The translations under genes and the position numbers were made by a program. Positions 1 to 7,211 of a stretch of 29,443 nucleotides of DNA are shown piece by piece (positions within the stretch are counted from its first letter, which is position 1; every line of letters starts with the position of its first letter). The notes under the pieces were generated by a model. That model made no database searches and had not been told where the DNA came from. It saw nothing but the letters and a program-made list of their open reading frames with translations. The DNA comes from PSRI01 sp041484195 (lineage in GTDB: Bacteria; Bacteroidota; Bacteroidia; Chitinophagales; Chitinophagaceae), in NCBI GenBank assembly GCA_041484195.1, contig JBGPHC010000042.1:1-29443 (forward strand), in the 5' to 3' direction.

Positions 1-182
1 ATACTTTAATATGGATTTCTCAATAATATTAGCTACAGTTTTACAATAATGTTTTTTGCAGTATACAGTATTATATTTAGTGCTATCCCCAAAATCTATT
101 TTTCGGTCTTGCAACGCAATGCCACTATCTTCCCTGCATTTTGCTATATTTAAAGTATGCTTATTCGCTCAAGCATTGATTA

Positions 183-425
183 TTAATAATTTCCAAACTG
201 AGACACTATCGGAAATTCTTTTTTCAAGTCTGTTGATAAACGATCGATTACCTTGCTTCTCCAACCTTCTTTTATCTGTTGATCAAGAATCCGTTTGCCA
301 AGCTTCCAGTAGAGCACAAATAGTTGCTTATTAACAGAAAGAATAGCTTTTATCTTTGAAGATATTATTTCCTGTTTCGAACCTTCGAAAAGTTCCGCAT
401 ATGAAAATCGCTGCTTCTTGGTCAT
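183..425 (-). pseudogene. Truncated YhcG/DUF1016 N-terminal fragment
   Basis: The 80-residue product matches the N-terminal helical domain of the YhcG/DUF1016 family as I know it, with the pattern 'SKIKAILSVNKQLFVLYWKLG' (abbreviated) followed by GW..KVIDRLSTDLKKEFP. Full-length members run to roughly 330-380 residues and carry a C-terminal PDDEXK nuclease domain. Here the match ends right after the EFP motif, and the frame stops ten residues later. The bases further downstream (1-182) contain no continuation that I could read in another frame. It starts 6 bases after the integrase stop on the same strand, so it was probably cotranscribed with it. I infer a gene broken by recombination at the element edge. 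A short standalone protein is possible but less likely. Confidence 0.6.
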
Positions 426-431
426 ATGGGT

Positions 432-1685
432 TTAGGATGTTTTGTCTATATGTATAGAATCGCTTGCAGGATTTTCCATTTTTATTTTTAACGCCTGCAT
501 ATCATCGCTTACTTTTCTATCCAGTATACGGGCATATTGCTGCGTGGTCCGCAGGTTGGTATGACCAAGCATTTTACCCACTGTTTCGATAGGCACACCA
601 TTATTTAATGTAATAGTAGTGGCAAACGTGTGTCGGGCACAGTGAAAAGTGAGTTCCTTATTAAACCCGCATGCATCGGCTATTTCTTTCAAGTAACTGT
701 TCAGACGCTGATTAGAAAGTTGAGGAAGCAACTTTTTGTTTACCGAAAGGGATGGATGATGCTCATATTTAGCTAAAATATTTCTCGCTGACGGAAGAAG
801 GGGAATTCTGGCATCCGTATCTGTTTTAGTCCGGCGGACGAAAATCCAAGTGTCACCATCGATGCCCGGGCTTAAATCCTTTATTGTGAGCTTCATAACA
901 TCGCTGTACGAAAGTCCGGTGAAGCAACTGAATAAAAAGATATCCTTTACTTGCTGCAGCCTTTGAAGGGAAAAATCCTTACTTATTAGAATATCAAGCT
1001 CGGATTGGTGCAAATAAACGCGATGTGTCTGTTTAATATGCATCTTATAGTTAAAAAAGGGATCGCTTTCAATCCATTTATTCGCAAGGCATAGACGAAT
1101 GATCTTCTTAAGCTTTTTAATATTATTTAATGCAGAATTATGCTGCATTCCCTGGATGGATTTGAGATAAAATTCATAATCCGTCAGGAATTGATGATTG
1201 AGCTCGGAAAGGAAAATATCCGGCCGTTTAAATTTCCATTCGATATATTTTTTTAAGGAAGTAAGTGCCGACTTAAATTTCTTAAATGTTCCAAGGGCAA
1301 ATTCTATCCCGACCAGTTCTCCAAACTGATGATTGTGGTACTCGTACACACTGAGAAGTGTGTGCTGCATTTCCTGTTGCTGGTACAAGAGTTTTTGTTT
1401 GACCATTTCTGCGGTGAGCGGGATATTCTTGAGCGTGTATTCTTTTTGAACATCAAAAATCCTCGTGCGCAGCGCATCAAGGTATTGGTTAAGCTGCATT
1501 GCGTCCTGTTTGTTCCCGGTCATTTTTCCAGCCTGTTGAGACCACCGGGATGGTTCGCATTTACGCTGAGCGCTCCATTCAGCACGCGTTCCATCAATGG
1601 TAATTCTTACGTAAACAGGTAATGCTCCGCTCCGGGATCCCTTTCCTTTTTTGAGTAGGAAAATGGTTTTGAAATTCTGGCTCAT
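432..1685 (-). CDS. Tyrosine recombinase (IntDOT-like integrase)
   Basis: A 417-residue site-specific recombinase of the Bacteroidota mobile-element type. Residues 1-90 form an arm-type DNA-binding domain. Residues 110-215 form a SAM-like core-binding domain. The catalytic domain runs from about 225 to 395. Visible catalytic positions are K287, H348 (HCARH), R351, H375 (LGHTNLRTTQQY) and nucleophile Y384. The first catalytic arginine is replaced by Ser259 (FTGLSYSDV). As I recall, the CTnDOT integrase also has serine at this position, so this is a lineage feature and not a defect. The gene reads away from the tRNA-Lys at 2127-2199 and is followed by the YhcG fragment. It most likely mediated integration at the tRNA. 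Length is normal and the frame is intact. Confidence 0.93.
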   Translation of the reverse strand: MSQNFKTIFLLKKGKGSRSGALPVYVRITIDGTRAEWSAQRKCEPSRWSQQAGKMTGNKQDAMQLNQYLDALRTRIFDVQKEYTLKNIPLTAEMVKQKLLYQQQEMQHTLLSVYEYHNHQFGELVGIEFALGTFKKFKSALTSLKKYIEWKFKRPDIFLSELNHQFLTDYEFYLKSIQGMQHNSALNNIKKLKKIIRLCLANKWIESDPFFNYKMHIKQTHRVYLHQSELDILISKDFSLQRLQQVKDIFLFSCFTGLSYSDVMKLTIKDLSPGIDGDTWIFVRRTKTDTDARIPLLPSARNILAKYEHHPSLSVNKKLLPQLSNQRLNSYLKEIADACGFNKELTFHCARHTFATTITLNNGVPIETVGKMLGHTNLRTTQQYARILDRKVSDDMQALKIKMENPASDSIHIDKTS

Positions 1686-1696
1686 ACTTTTGAAAT

Positions 1697-1722
1697 TAAA
1701 AGGTGATTAAATTACCCTTTTA
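1697..1722 (-). promoter_or_regulatory. Dyad at the probable integrase promoter
   Basis: A 7-bp inverted repeat (TAAAAGG, 12-bp spacer, CCTTTTA) lies 12 bases upstream of the integrase start. On the minus strand the spacer contains TAATTTAA, an imperfect version of the Bacteroidota -7 box TAnnTTTG, with a TTG 20 bases further upstream. A dyad over the -7 box would suit an operator for self-repression of the integrase. This is inference. Confidence 0.3.
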
Positions 1723-1777
1723 GTCCCTTGAAGTCAAGATGTTCATTCTCTGAACCCCTTGCTGTACAAGCGTTTCA

Positions 1778-1830
1778 GCGTAATTCGAGCGGGCAAAAAT
1801 TTGCTTTTTAAAAACCCGCTCGAATCACGC
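1778..1830. repeat. Long inverted repeat upstream of the integrase
   Basis: The arms 1778-1793 and 1815-1830 pair in 15 of 16 positions (core ATTCGAGCGGG / CCCGCTCGAAT) around a 21-base AT-rich loop. It sits about 90 bp upstream of the integrase start, in a stretch with no gene. It could be a strong hairpin, an integrase or excisionase arm site, or part of the element's attachment region. No T-run directly follows either arm, so a terminator is less likely. Confidence 0.6.
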
Positions 1831-1877
1831 CCTCGGAATATGTTATTCTTTGCTTTTTTTTGGTAAGTGCAGAAAAT

Positions 1878-1909
1878 AAAAAACCCCGCAAACACTTGAT
1901 TTTGCAGGG
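1878..1909 (-). terminator. Rho-independent terminator
   Basis: Read on the minus strand, CCCTGCAAA, an 8-base loop and TTTGCGGGG form a 9-bp stem with one G-T pair, followed by six T. It lies 39 bases past the partial tRNA-Lys 3' end at 1948-1964. The true tRNA has a similar layout with its own terminator. It may be the original terminator of the tRNA locus, displaced by the insertion. Confidence 0.65.
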
Positions 1910-1947
1910 CTTTTAGAGCGATTTGAGATGCTTTGATTTCTTCGTTT

Positions 1948-1964
1948 GTGATCCCGCTGGGACT
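1948..1964. repeat. Partial copy of the tRNA-Lys 3' end (candidate att site)
   Basis: The 17 bases GTGATCCCGCTGGGACT are identical to 2126-2142, which cover the 3' end of the tRNA-Lys gene (acceptor arm and part of the T arm). Tyrosine integrases that use tRNA genes typically leave such a direct repeat at the far end of the insertion. The two copies are only 178 bp apart, so this marks a collapsed or very small insertion, or one of several stacked events. The rest of the tRNA is absent here. Confidence 0.6.
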
Positions 1965-2079
1965 TCCGCCTCCGCCATTTTATTTTAAATGATTTGTACT
2001 GAATACGAAAATTATTCTCCCAAAAGAGTCACGAAGCTTCGTCGGATAAACTTCTCGTCCCAGCTTTTTTTGCTATTGC

Positions 2080-2113
2080 AAAAAAAAGGCCATCCGCCTT
2101 TTGGCGGATGGCC
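2080..2113 (-). terminator. Rho-independent terminator of tRNA-Lys
   Basis: A perfect 11-bp inverted repeat (GGCCATCCGCC, TTTT loop, GGCGGATGGCC). On the minus strand it is followed by eight T. It starts 14 bases after the tRNA 3' end, in the right orientation to stop tRNA transcription. Confidence 0.85.
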
Positions 2114-2126
2114 TGTGATCACTTCG

Positions 2127-2199
2127 TGATCCCGCTGGGACTCGAACCCAGGACCCATACATTAAAAGTGTATTGCTCTACCAACTGAGCTACGGAATC
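2127..2199 (-). tRNA. tRNA-Lys, anticodon TTT
   Basis: A 73-base cloverleaf reads on the minus strand. The acceptor stem GATTCCG pairs with CGGGATC (one T-G pair) and the discriminator base is A. The D arm contains AGCTCAGTTGGTAGAGC. The anticodon stem ATACA/TGTAT holds the loop CTTTTAA, giving anticodon TTT (Lys). The T arm is CTGGG TTCGAGT CCCAG. CCA is not encoded. A promoter lies about 57 bases upstream and a terminator directly downstream, so it is a single-gene unit. Its 3' end is the likely integration target for the element to its left. Confidence 0.97.
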
Positions 2200-2203
2200 C
2201 TTC

Positions 2204-2231
2204 GTCCGCCGAAGCCTCGGCGTAGGTGGAC
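2204..2231. repeat. Small palindromic element next to tRNA-Lys
   Basis: GTCC and GGAC flank an inner hairpin (GCCGA-AGCC-TCGGC) with an asymmetric internal loop. It lies between the tRNA promoter and the mature tRNA 5' end, so it would sit in the tRNA leader. The shape suggests a REP-like element, but I see no second full copy here. The sequence ACTTCCGCCTCCGCC at 1962-1976 is only loosely similar. Confidence 0.3.
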
Positions 2232-2255
2232 ACTACTCCATTTTTAAACGGAGTG

Positions 2256-2285
2256 CAAAAATAAGGGAAATAAATATCGCCCCAA
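2256..2285 (-). promoter_or_regulatory. Bacteroidota sigma-A promoter of tRNA-Lys
   Basis: The minus strand reads TTG (2285-2283), a 19-base spacer, then TATTTTTG (2263-2256). This is an exact match to TTG-N19-TAnnTTTG. Transcription should begin near 2250, about 50 bases before the tRNA. The remaining gene-free part of 2200-2523 holds only the palindrome above and the promoter of the next gene. Confidence 0.75.
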
Positions 2286-2382
2286 AGTTTTAGAAAATTA
2301 AATTCCTCACCCTATTCTTCCTTCAAATTGCTTAATGCCCATGCCTTTATAAGAATTATACCCAGTCTCACTCACTGAATTT

Positions 2383-2411
2383 TTGCTTCATGCTCCGCTC
2401 TCTTATTTTTG
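2383..2411 (+). promoter_or_regulatory. Bacteroidota sigma-A promoter for the SAM hydrolase gene
   Basis: TTG at 2383-2385, an 18-base spacer and TATTTTTG at 2404-2411 match the phylum consensus. Transcription from here would give a leader of about 105 bases before the ATG at 2524. I found no riboswitch fold in that leader. Confidence 0.55.
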
Positions 2412-2523
2412 CAGGACTGTAGTCACTCACAGCTATTCAAAATCGAAAATCTAAAAACTCCAGATTGTTTATCTTACCGCCCGAAATGTCGAAACACCCA
2501 TTCCAAATTCTTCATCACCCCGC

Positions 2524-3342
2524 ATGCCCCTAGTAACACTCATATCCGATATTGGAGAAAAAGACTATCTCGTAGCCGCCATCAAAGGCCAATTGCTCCA
2601 GATCAGCCGCGCCTTCCAACTGGTGGATATCACCCATCGCCTCACTCCCTTCAACTATCCCCAGGCTGCCTATGTATGCCGCAACGCCATCAAAAACTTC
2701 CCGGACTTCAGCTTCCATATTGTATTGGTAAACCTCTTTGAAAATAAACCCGAACAAATCCTCCTGGCCTTCCACGAAAGACAATATATCATCTGCGCCG
2801 ACAATGGCCTCCTCAATATGATCCTGGAAACCAAACCCGAAATCCTGATAGGAATACCCCTTAGCAGCTCCAGCACCAGGGATTCCTTAAATATAGTGCG
2901 CAGCATCGGAAAAGCCATCCTTGCCATCGCCGACGGTCAAAGCCTGGACTCGATCGGCAAGCCCGAACCTGCCATGATCGAAAAGAATCCCCTCAAACCC
3001 CTGCTCAACGACGATTGGATCGAAGGTCAGATTATATTCATAGACCATTTCGAAAATGTGGTGGTGAATATTACCCGGGATGAATTCGAAGCTCAAAGAA
3101 AAGGCAGGAGCTTTCGCATCATGTTCAAGAGAGACGAAGTAATAGACAAGATCAGCGAAACCTATGCCGACGTTAGCGAAGGTGAAAAACTGGCCCTCTT
3201 CAATTCTGCCGGTTACCTGGAGATTGCCATCAATAAGGGCAATGCGGCCGGACTGCTGGGACTCCAGGGATTCTCAGAAAGGCAAGCCCCCCATTTGCAA
3301 AACCGATTATTCTACCAGACCGTGAGAGTCTTCTTTGAATGA
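2524..3342 (+). CDS. SAM hydroxide adenosyltransferase (DUF62 family)
   Basis: A 272-residue cytosolic enzyme of the DUF62/fluorinase-like family, which splits S-adenosylmethionine into adenosine and methionine using water. The N-terminal domain starts with TLISDIGEKDYLVAAIKG, followed by VDITHRL and the FNYPQAA segment. The C-terminal beta-barrel domain carries IDHFENVVVNI (the usual form is D-x-FGN-x-x-T/x-NI) and FNSAGYLEIAINKGNAAGLLG, both diagnostic. Length is typical. The ATG at 2524 is the only in-frame ATG upstream of the first conserved strand; the frame stays open further back but has no start codon. It appears to be a single-gene unit. The biological reason for SAM hydrolysis in this family is not settled. 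The Gly-to-Glu change in the DHFxN motif (DHFEN) is a minor deviation. Confidence 0.88.
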   Translation: MPLVTLISDIGEKDYLVAAIKGQLLQISRAFQLVDITHRLTPFNYPQAAYVCRNAIKNFPDFSFHIVLVNLFENKPEQILLAFHERQYIICADNGLLNMILETKPEILIGIPLSSSSTRDSLNIVRSIGKAILAIADGQSLDSIGKPEPAMIEKNPLKPLLNDDWIEGQIIFIDHFENVVVNITRDEFEAQRKGRSFRIMFKRDEVIDKISETYADVSEGEKLALFNSAGYLEIAINKGNAAGLLGLQGFSERQAPHLQNRLFYQTVRVFFE

Positions 3343-3440
3343 AAACACCCGCCATTCCCTCAATCCACCTCAATCATCCCAACCTAAAATCCGCATATTC
3401 CTATATCCTAACAATGAATCCCATCCCTCCCCGTTCTACA

Positions 3441-3540
3441 ATCGCGGATTAACGCGGATTATCCGCGATCCGCGTTATTCCGTGATCCGTGTTAATCCGT
3501 GATCCGTGTTAATCCGTGATTCGTGATCCGTGATCCGCAT
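3441..3540. repeat. 17-bp short tandem repeat, 'ATCCGTGTTAATCCGTG' family
   Basis: Three consecutive 17-base units at 3468-3484, 3485-3501 and 3502-3518 are visible. The last two are identical and the first differs at two positions. They are flanked by degenerate copies on both sides (3441-3467 and 3519-3540). The same family appears in opposite orientation at 28784-28817, next to the GxxExxY gene. The block fills the gap between the SAM hydrolase and DUF2723 genes, ending 27 bp before the DUF2723 promoter. Confidence 0.85.
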
Positions 3541-3566
3541 TAGTAACATATTAACCCCGCCAAGCT

Positions 3567-3596
3567 TTGAATCTTATCAAAATTCCTGTAGGTTTG
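3567..3596 (+). promoter_or_regulatory. Sigma-A promoter of the DUF2723 gene
   Basis: TTG at 3567-3569, a 19-base spacer and TAGGTTTG at 3589-3596 match the Bacteroidota consensus exactly. The predicted start of transcription near 3602 leaves a leader of about 20 bases before the ATG at 3623. Confidence 0.75.
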
Positions 3597-3622
3597 CCAA
3601 TCTTTAAAATACACGAAATAGT

Positions 3623-6600
3623 ATGAATTTCAACAAGATCAACAACATTGTAGGATGGATTGTCTGCGTGGTTGCCTGCACTGTGTACATACTCACTTCG
3701 GAAGCCGGCGGCAGTCTCTGGGATTGCGGCGAATTCGTGAGCAGTTGTTTTAAACTTCAGATACCCCACCCACCGGGAGCACCACTTTTCGTGATGCTGG
3801 GCCGGGTTTTCATTATAATATTCGGTGACGATCCTAACAGGGCCGCCAAGGCCGTCAATATCATGAGCGCCCTGGCCAGCGGATTCACCATTCTCTTCCT
3901 GTTCTGGACCATCACACACTTTGCCAGGAAGATCATACAAAAGACCAATCCTTCACTCGACGGACAGCAGATCTTCACCATCATGGCCGCGGGCCTGGTA
4001 GGCGCATTGGCCTATACTTTCAGCGACTCATTCTGGTATAGCGCGGTTGAAGGCGAAGTATATGCCATGTCATCTTTGTTTACTGCCCTCGTGTTCTGGA
4101 TGATGCTGAAATGGGAACATCATGCCGATCAGCCTGGCGCCGACAGATGGATCATACTCATCTTCTTCATGATGGGTCTTTCCATTGGTGTGCACCTGCT
4201 GAACCTGCTCACCATCCCCGCCATTGTAATGATCTATTATTTCAGAAGGTATAAAGTAACTAAATGGGGAACATTCTGGGCCTTCGTGGTGGGTTGCATA
4301 CTCACAGGCTTTGTACAGAAATTCGTGACCCAATACACCATCAAGGGCGCAGGCATATTCGACCGCTGGTTCGTGAATGGATTCGGACTCCCGTTTTTTA
4401 GCGGATTCACCTTCTATTTCATCCTGCTGGCCATTGTAATTGCCATCGGCATCCGCAAGGGCGATAAACTCATTGAAAATTTTCCCAAATTCGCCATCTG
4501 GCTGGGCACACTCATATTCCTTTTCTCCTTCCCATTCATAAATTCCTTCGCCAGCTTTTTGGTATTGGTTGTCGGTGCAGGCGCATTGATCTATGCCGCA
4601 TACCATTTTAAAACACCGGTATTGAAATTCCTGAAAGTCGGCCTTTGGAGTTTCGCTTTTATACTCATCGGCTACTCTACCTATCTCACAACCATGGTGC
4701 GCTCCCTGGCCGATCCCGCGGTGGATATGTATAATGTGGATAATCCCATGAGTCTTGTGGGCTACCTGGGCCGCGAACAGTACGGCGATTTTCCGCTCAT
4801 CTACGGGCAAACCTTTACCGCCGAAGTGGAAAGAAATTCCGATGGCACGCCGATAACAAGAGTCAAGGGCACACAATGGCAGAAAGGAAAAGACAAATAC
4901 ATCAATATTGGCGAAGACTTCGACTACGTTTATAAGCCGGAAGACATGATGATCCTTCCCCGCGTGTGGGATGCCAGTAACGATCAGGGTCATGCGAATT
5001 TCTACCGCCAGTGGCTGGGTCTGGGGCAGGATGAAAAGCCCACTTATATGGACAATATCCGCTGGGCCGTGGAATACCAGATCTGGTTCATGTACCTGCG
5101 CTATTTCGGCTGGAATTTTATTGGCAAACAAAATGATGTGCAGGGCACAGGAAATGTGAGAGACGGAAATACCATCACCGGCATTTCATTCATGGATAAT
5201 TTCCTGCTGGGCGACCAAAATAAAATGCCTGACACCATCAAACACAATAAGGCTCATAATGTTCTCTTCTCTTTGCCATTCATACTCGGCATACTGGGCA
5301 TGATATTTCATTATAAGAATCATCGCGAAGATTTTATCGTAAACTTCCTGCTCTTCTTTTTCACCGGTCTCGCCGTGGTATTCTATCTAAACCAGGCCGG
5401 GCCACAGCCCCGTGAACGAGACTACGCCTACGTGGGATCCTTCTATGCATTCGCAGTATGGATTGGCATCGGAGTAATGAAGGTGAAGGAATGGTTGCAA
5501 AAAGTGACCAGTAATACCAACGCAAATATTACCGCCGCCCTGCTTTGTACCCTTGCGGTTCCGGTACTCATGGGATTCCAGGAATGGGATGACCATGACC
5601 GCAGCAAGAAACAAATTGCAAGAGATCTTGCCAAAGACTATCTCGAAAGCTGCGCTCCCAATGCCGTACTCTTTTCTTTCGGTGACAATGATACCTACCC
5701 GCTGTGGTACGCACAGGAAGTGGAAGGAATAAGACGCGATATCAGGGTGATCAATTTCAGCCTGCTGGGTATTGACTGGTATATTAATCAATTGCGCTAT
5801 AAAGTGAATGACAGTGATCCCATCGACCTGCTCTGGGGTTCCGAAAAAATAGAAGGCAGCAAGAGAAATGTGGCCTATTTCGACAACCGGCAGAACATCC
5901 CTCAAAACCAGTATTTCTATCTCGATGAGATACTCAACTCGGTTATTGGGAGCGATGATCCCAAGAACACGATCAGCGCCGGTGGCGATGTGTATAATAC
6001 ATTCCCGGTAAAGAAATTCAGCGTGCCGGTTGACACATCGTTAGTCCGCCGCAATGGAACCGTGAACCCCACCGATACCGTGGTGAGCGAGCTGCGTTTT
6101 GAATTACCGGCCAACAAAAATGTATTGCTGAAGAATGACCTGGCCCTGTTAAATGTTATCGCGGCCAACCATTGGAAAAGACCCATCTATTTCACATCAC
6201 CTTATGGGGAACTCGGTTTTGGCGCTTATTTGCGCGCCGATGGATTGACCTACCGGCTGGTGCCCGTGCTGCGCAAGACTGAAAATAATGTGAATGATGA
6301 CGTGGCCTATAAAAACATGATGACCAAATTCGCATTCGGCAGCGCCAATATACCAGGCGTTTATTTCGATGAGGAAAACCGCCGCCATTTATTAACCATA
6401 CGCCAGGCTTATGCCAGTGCGGCACAGAGCATGGCCGATGATGGCCGCAAGGAAGATGGCAAGAAACTGCTCGAAAAATGCGACAAAGGAGTGACGCCCA
6501 TTGATATGCCTTATGGACTCGTGAGCCGCGGCAACCAGCACAATATCATCAGCATTTCCATGCTGGAAGCATCCTACAAAACCGGTTATACTGAATTGTC

Positions 6601-6898
6601 GGATCGCATTAGCAGGGACGTGAAAAAAGATATCGACCAGCAAATGAGCTATTATGCGGCGCTCGGACACATGACACAGCAGGAATTGCAGCAAAGACTG
6701 CAGGATCCTGAAAGCCTGAATGCCAAACAGAGAAATCTCTACAGCGAAATTGACCAGACCATCCGCATCCAGGGATATTTGAACTATCTGGAAACCAGGT
6801 ACAAAAATCCTCCCAAACCAAATTCAGAATTGCCCCTGATAATGAAATCGGATAGCCCCAAAACGGGAGCACAAAGGGCTGACAGCGTGAAGAAATGA
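3623..6898 (+). CDS. DUF2723 multi-pass membrane protein (GT117-like glycosyltransferase)
   Basis: A 1091-residue inner-membrane protein. Residues 1-90 contain the DUF2723 signature: a first membrane helix, then LWDCGEF (residues 32-38) and HPPGAP (49-54). The acidic pair in DCGEF lies just after the first helix, as expected for a catalytic loop of GT-C enzymes. Many membrane helices follow up to about residue 620, including the QPRERDYAYVGSFYAFAVWIG segment. The last 450 residues are largely soluble and end in a charged tail. Human TMEM260, a relative, is a protein O-mannosyltransferase, and I recall the family being CAZy GT117. Substrate and acceptor here are unknown; extracytoplasmic protein glycosylation is a reasonable inference. 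It has its own promoter and terminator, so it is monocistronic. Confidence 0.88.
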   Translation: MNFNKINNIVGWIVCVVACTVYILTSEAGGSLWDCGEFVSSCFKLQIPHPPGAPLFVMLGRVFIIIFGDDPNRAAKAVNIMSALASGFTILFLFWTITHFARKIIQKTNPSLDGQQIFTIMAAGLVGALAYTFSDSFWYSAVEGEVYAMSSLFTALVFWMMLKWEHHADQPGADRWIILIFFMMGLSIGVHLLNLLTIPAIVMIYYFRRYKVTKWGTFWAFVVGCILTGFVQKFVTQYTIKGAGIFDRWFVNGFGLPFFSGFTFYFILLAIVIAIGIRKGDKLIENFPKFAIWLGTLIFLFSFPFINSFASFLVLVVGAGALIYAAYHFKTPVLKFLKVGLWSFAFILIGYSTYLTTMVRSLADPAVDMYNVDNPMSLVGYLGREQYGDFPLIYGQTFTAEVERNSDGTPITRVKGTQWQKGKDKYINIGEDFDYVYKPEDMMILPRVWDASNDQGHANFYRQWLGLGQDEKPTYMDNIRWAVEYQIWFMYLRYFGWNFIGKQNDVQGTGNVRDGNTITGISFMDNFLLGDQNKMPDTIKHNKAHNVLFSLPFILGILGMIFHYKNHREDFIVNFLLFFFTGLAVVFYLNQAGPQPRERDYAYVGSFYAFAVWIGIGVMKVKEWLQKVTSNTNANITAALLCTLAVPVLMGFQEWDDHDRSKKQIARDLAKDYLESCAPNAVLFSFGDNDTYPLWYAQEVEGIRRDIRVINFSLLGIDWYINQLRYKVNDSDPIDLLWGSEKIEGSKRNVAYFDNRQNIPQNQYFYLDEILNSVIGSDDPKNTISAGGDVYNTFPVKKFSVPVDTSLVRRNGTVNPTDTVVSELRFELPANKNVLLKNDLALLNVIAANHWKRPIYFTSPYGELGFGAYLRADGLTYRLVPVLRKTENNVNDDVAYKNMMTKFAFGSANIPGVYFDEENRRHLLTIRQAYASAAQSMADDGRKEDGKKLLEKCDKGVTPIDMPYGLVSRGNQHNIISISMLEASYKTGYTELSDRISRDVKKDIDQQMSYYAALGHMTQQELQQRLQDPESLNAKQRNLYSEIDQTIRIQGYLNYLETRYKNPPKPNSELPLIMKSDSPKTGAQRADSVKK

Positions 6899-6965
6899 AG
6901 ATGGGAATGAATGATCAGGAATGGTTTGTGAGCAGGGATTGAAATTTGAATAAACTATGAACAGG

Positions 6966-7008
6966 CCAGGAAATGGAGTCCATTTTTGGAGGCAATTTCC
7001 TGGTTTTT
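6966..7008 (+). terminator. Rho-independent terminator after the DUF2723 gene
   Basis: The arms CCAGGAAAT (6966-6974) and ATTTCCTGG (6995-7003) pair perfectly over 9 bp and are followed by TTTTT, 68 bases after the DUF2723 stop. In the rest of the gap (7009-7211) I found no gene and no convincing promoter. Confidence 0.7.
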
Positions 7009-7211
7009 GCTTTGTTGGTTAAGAAAACTTCATTGGCCCGCTAAAAAATGTATTAACTTTTTATTGACTGTAATGTTTTAAATTGCGGTTTGCAATCAAG
7101 AGTAAGTTGTAAGAAGTAGCGAGCCAAAATTTCTTGCCTGATCCCATCTTCTAAAAAATAATCTTTTAATCCTACTTCTCACCTCATGGCTCTGCCATAA
7201 TTGCCAGATTT

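Noticed and set aside
2412..2523. SAM riboswitch in the leader of the SAM hydrolase gene
   Set aside because: The gene acts on SAM and has a long leader, but I see no matching stems or conserved core.
4070..5131. Long minus-strand reading frame of 353 codons
   Set aside because: It lies fully inside the DUF2723 gene on the other strand, and its His/Cys-rich product has no domain.
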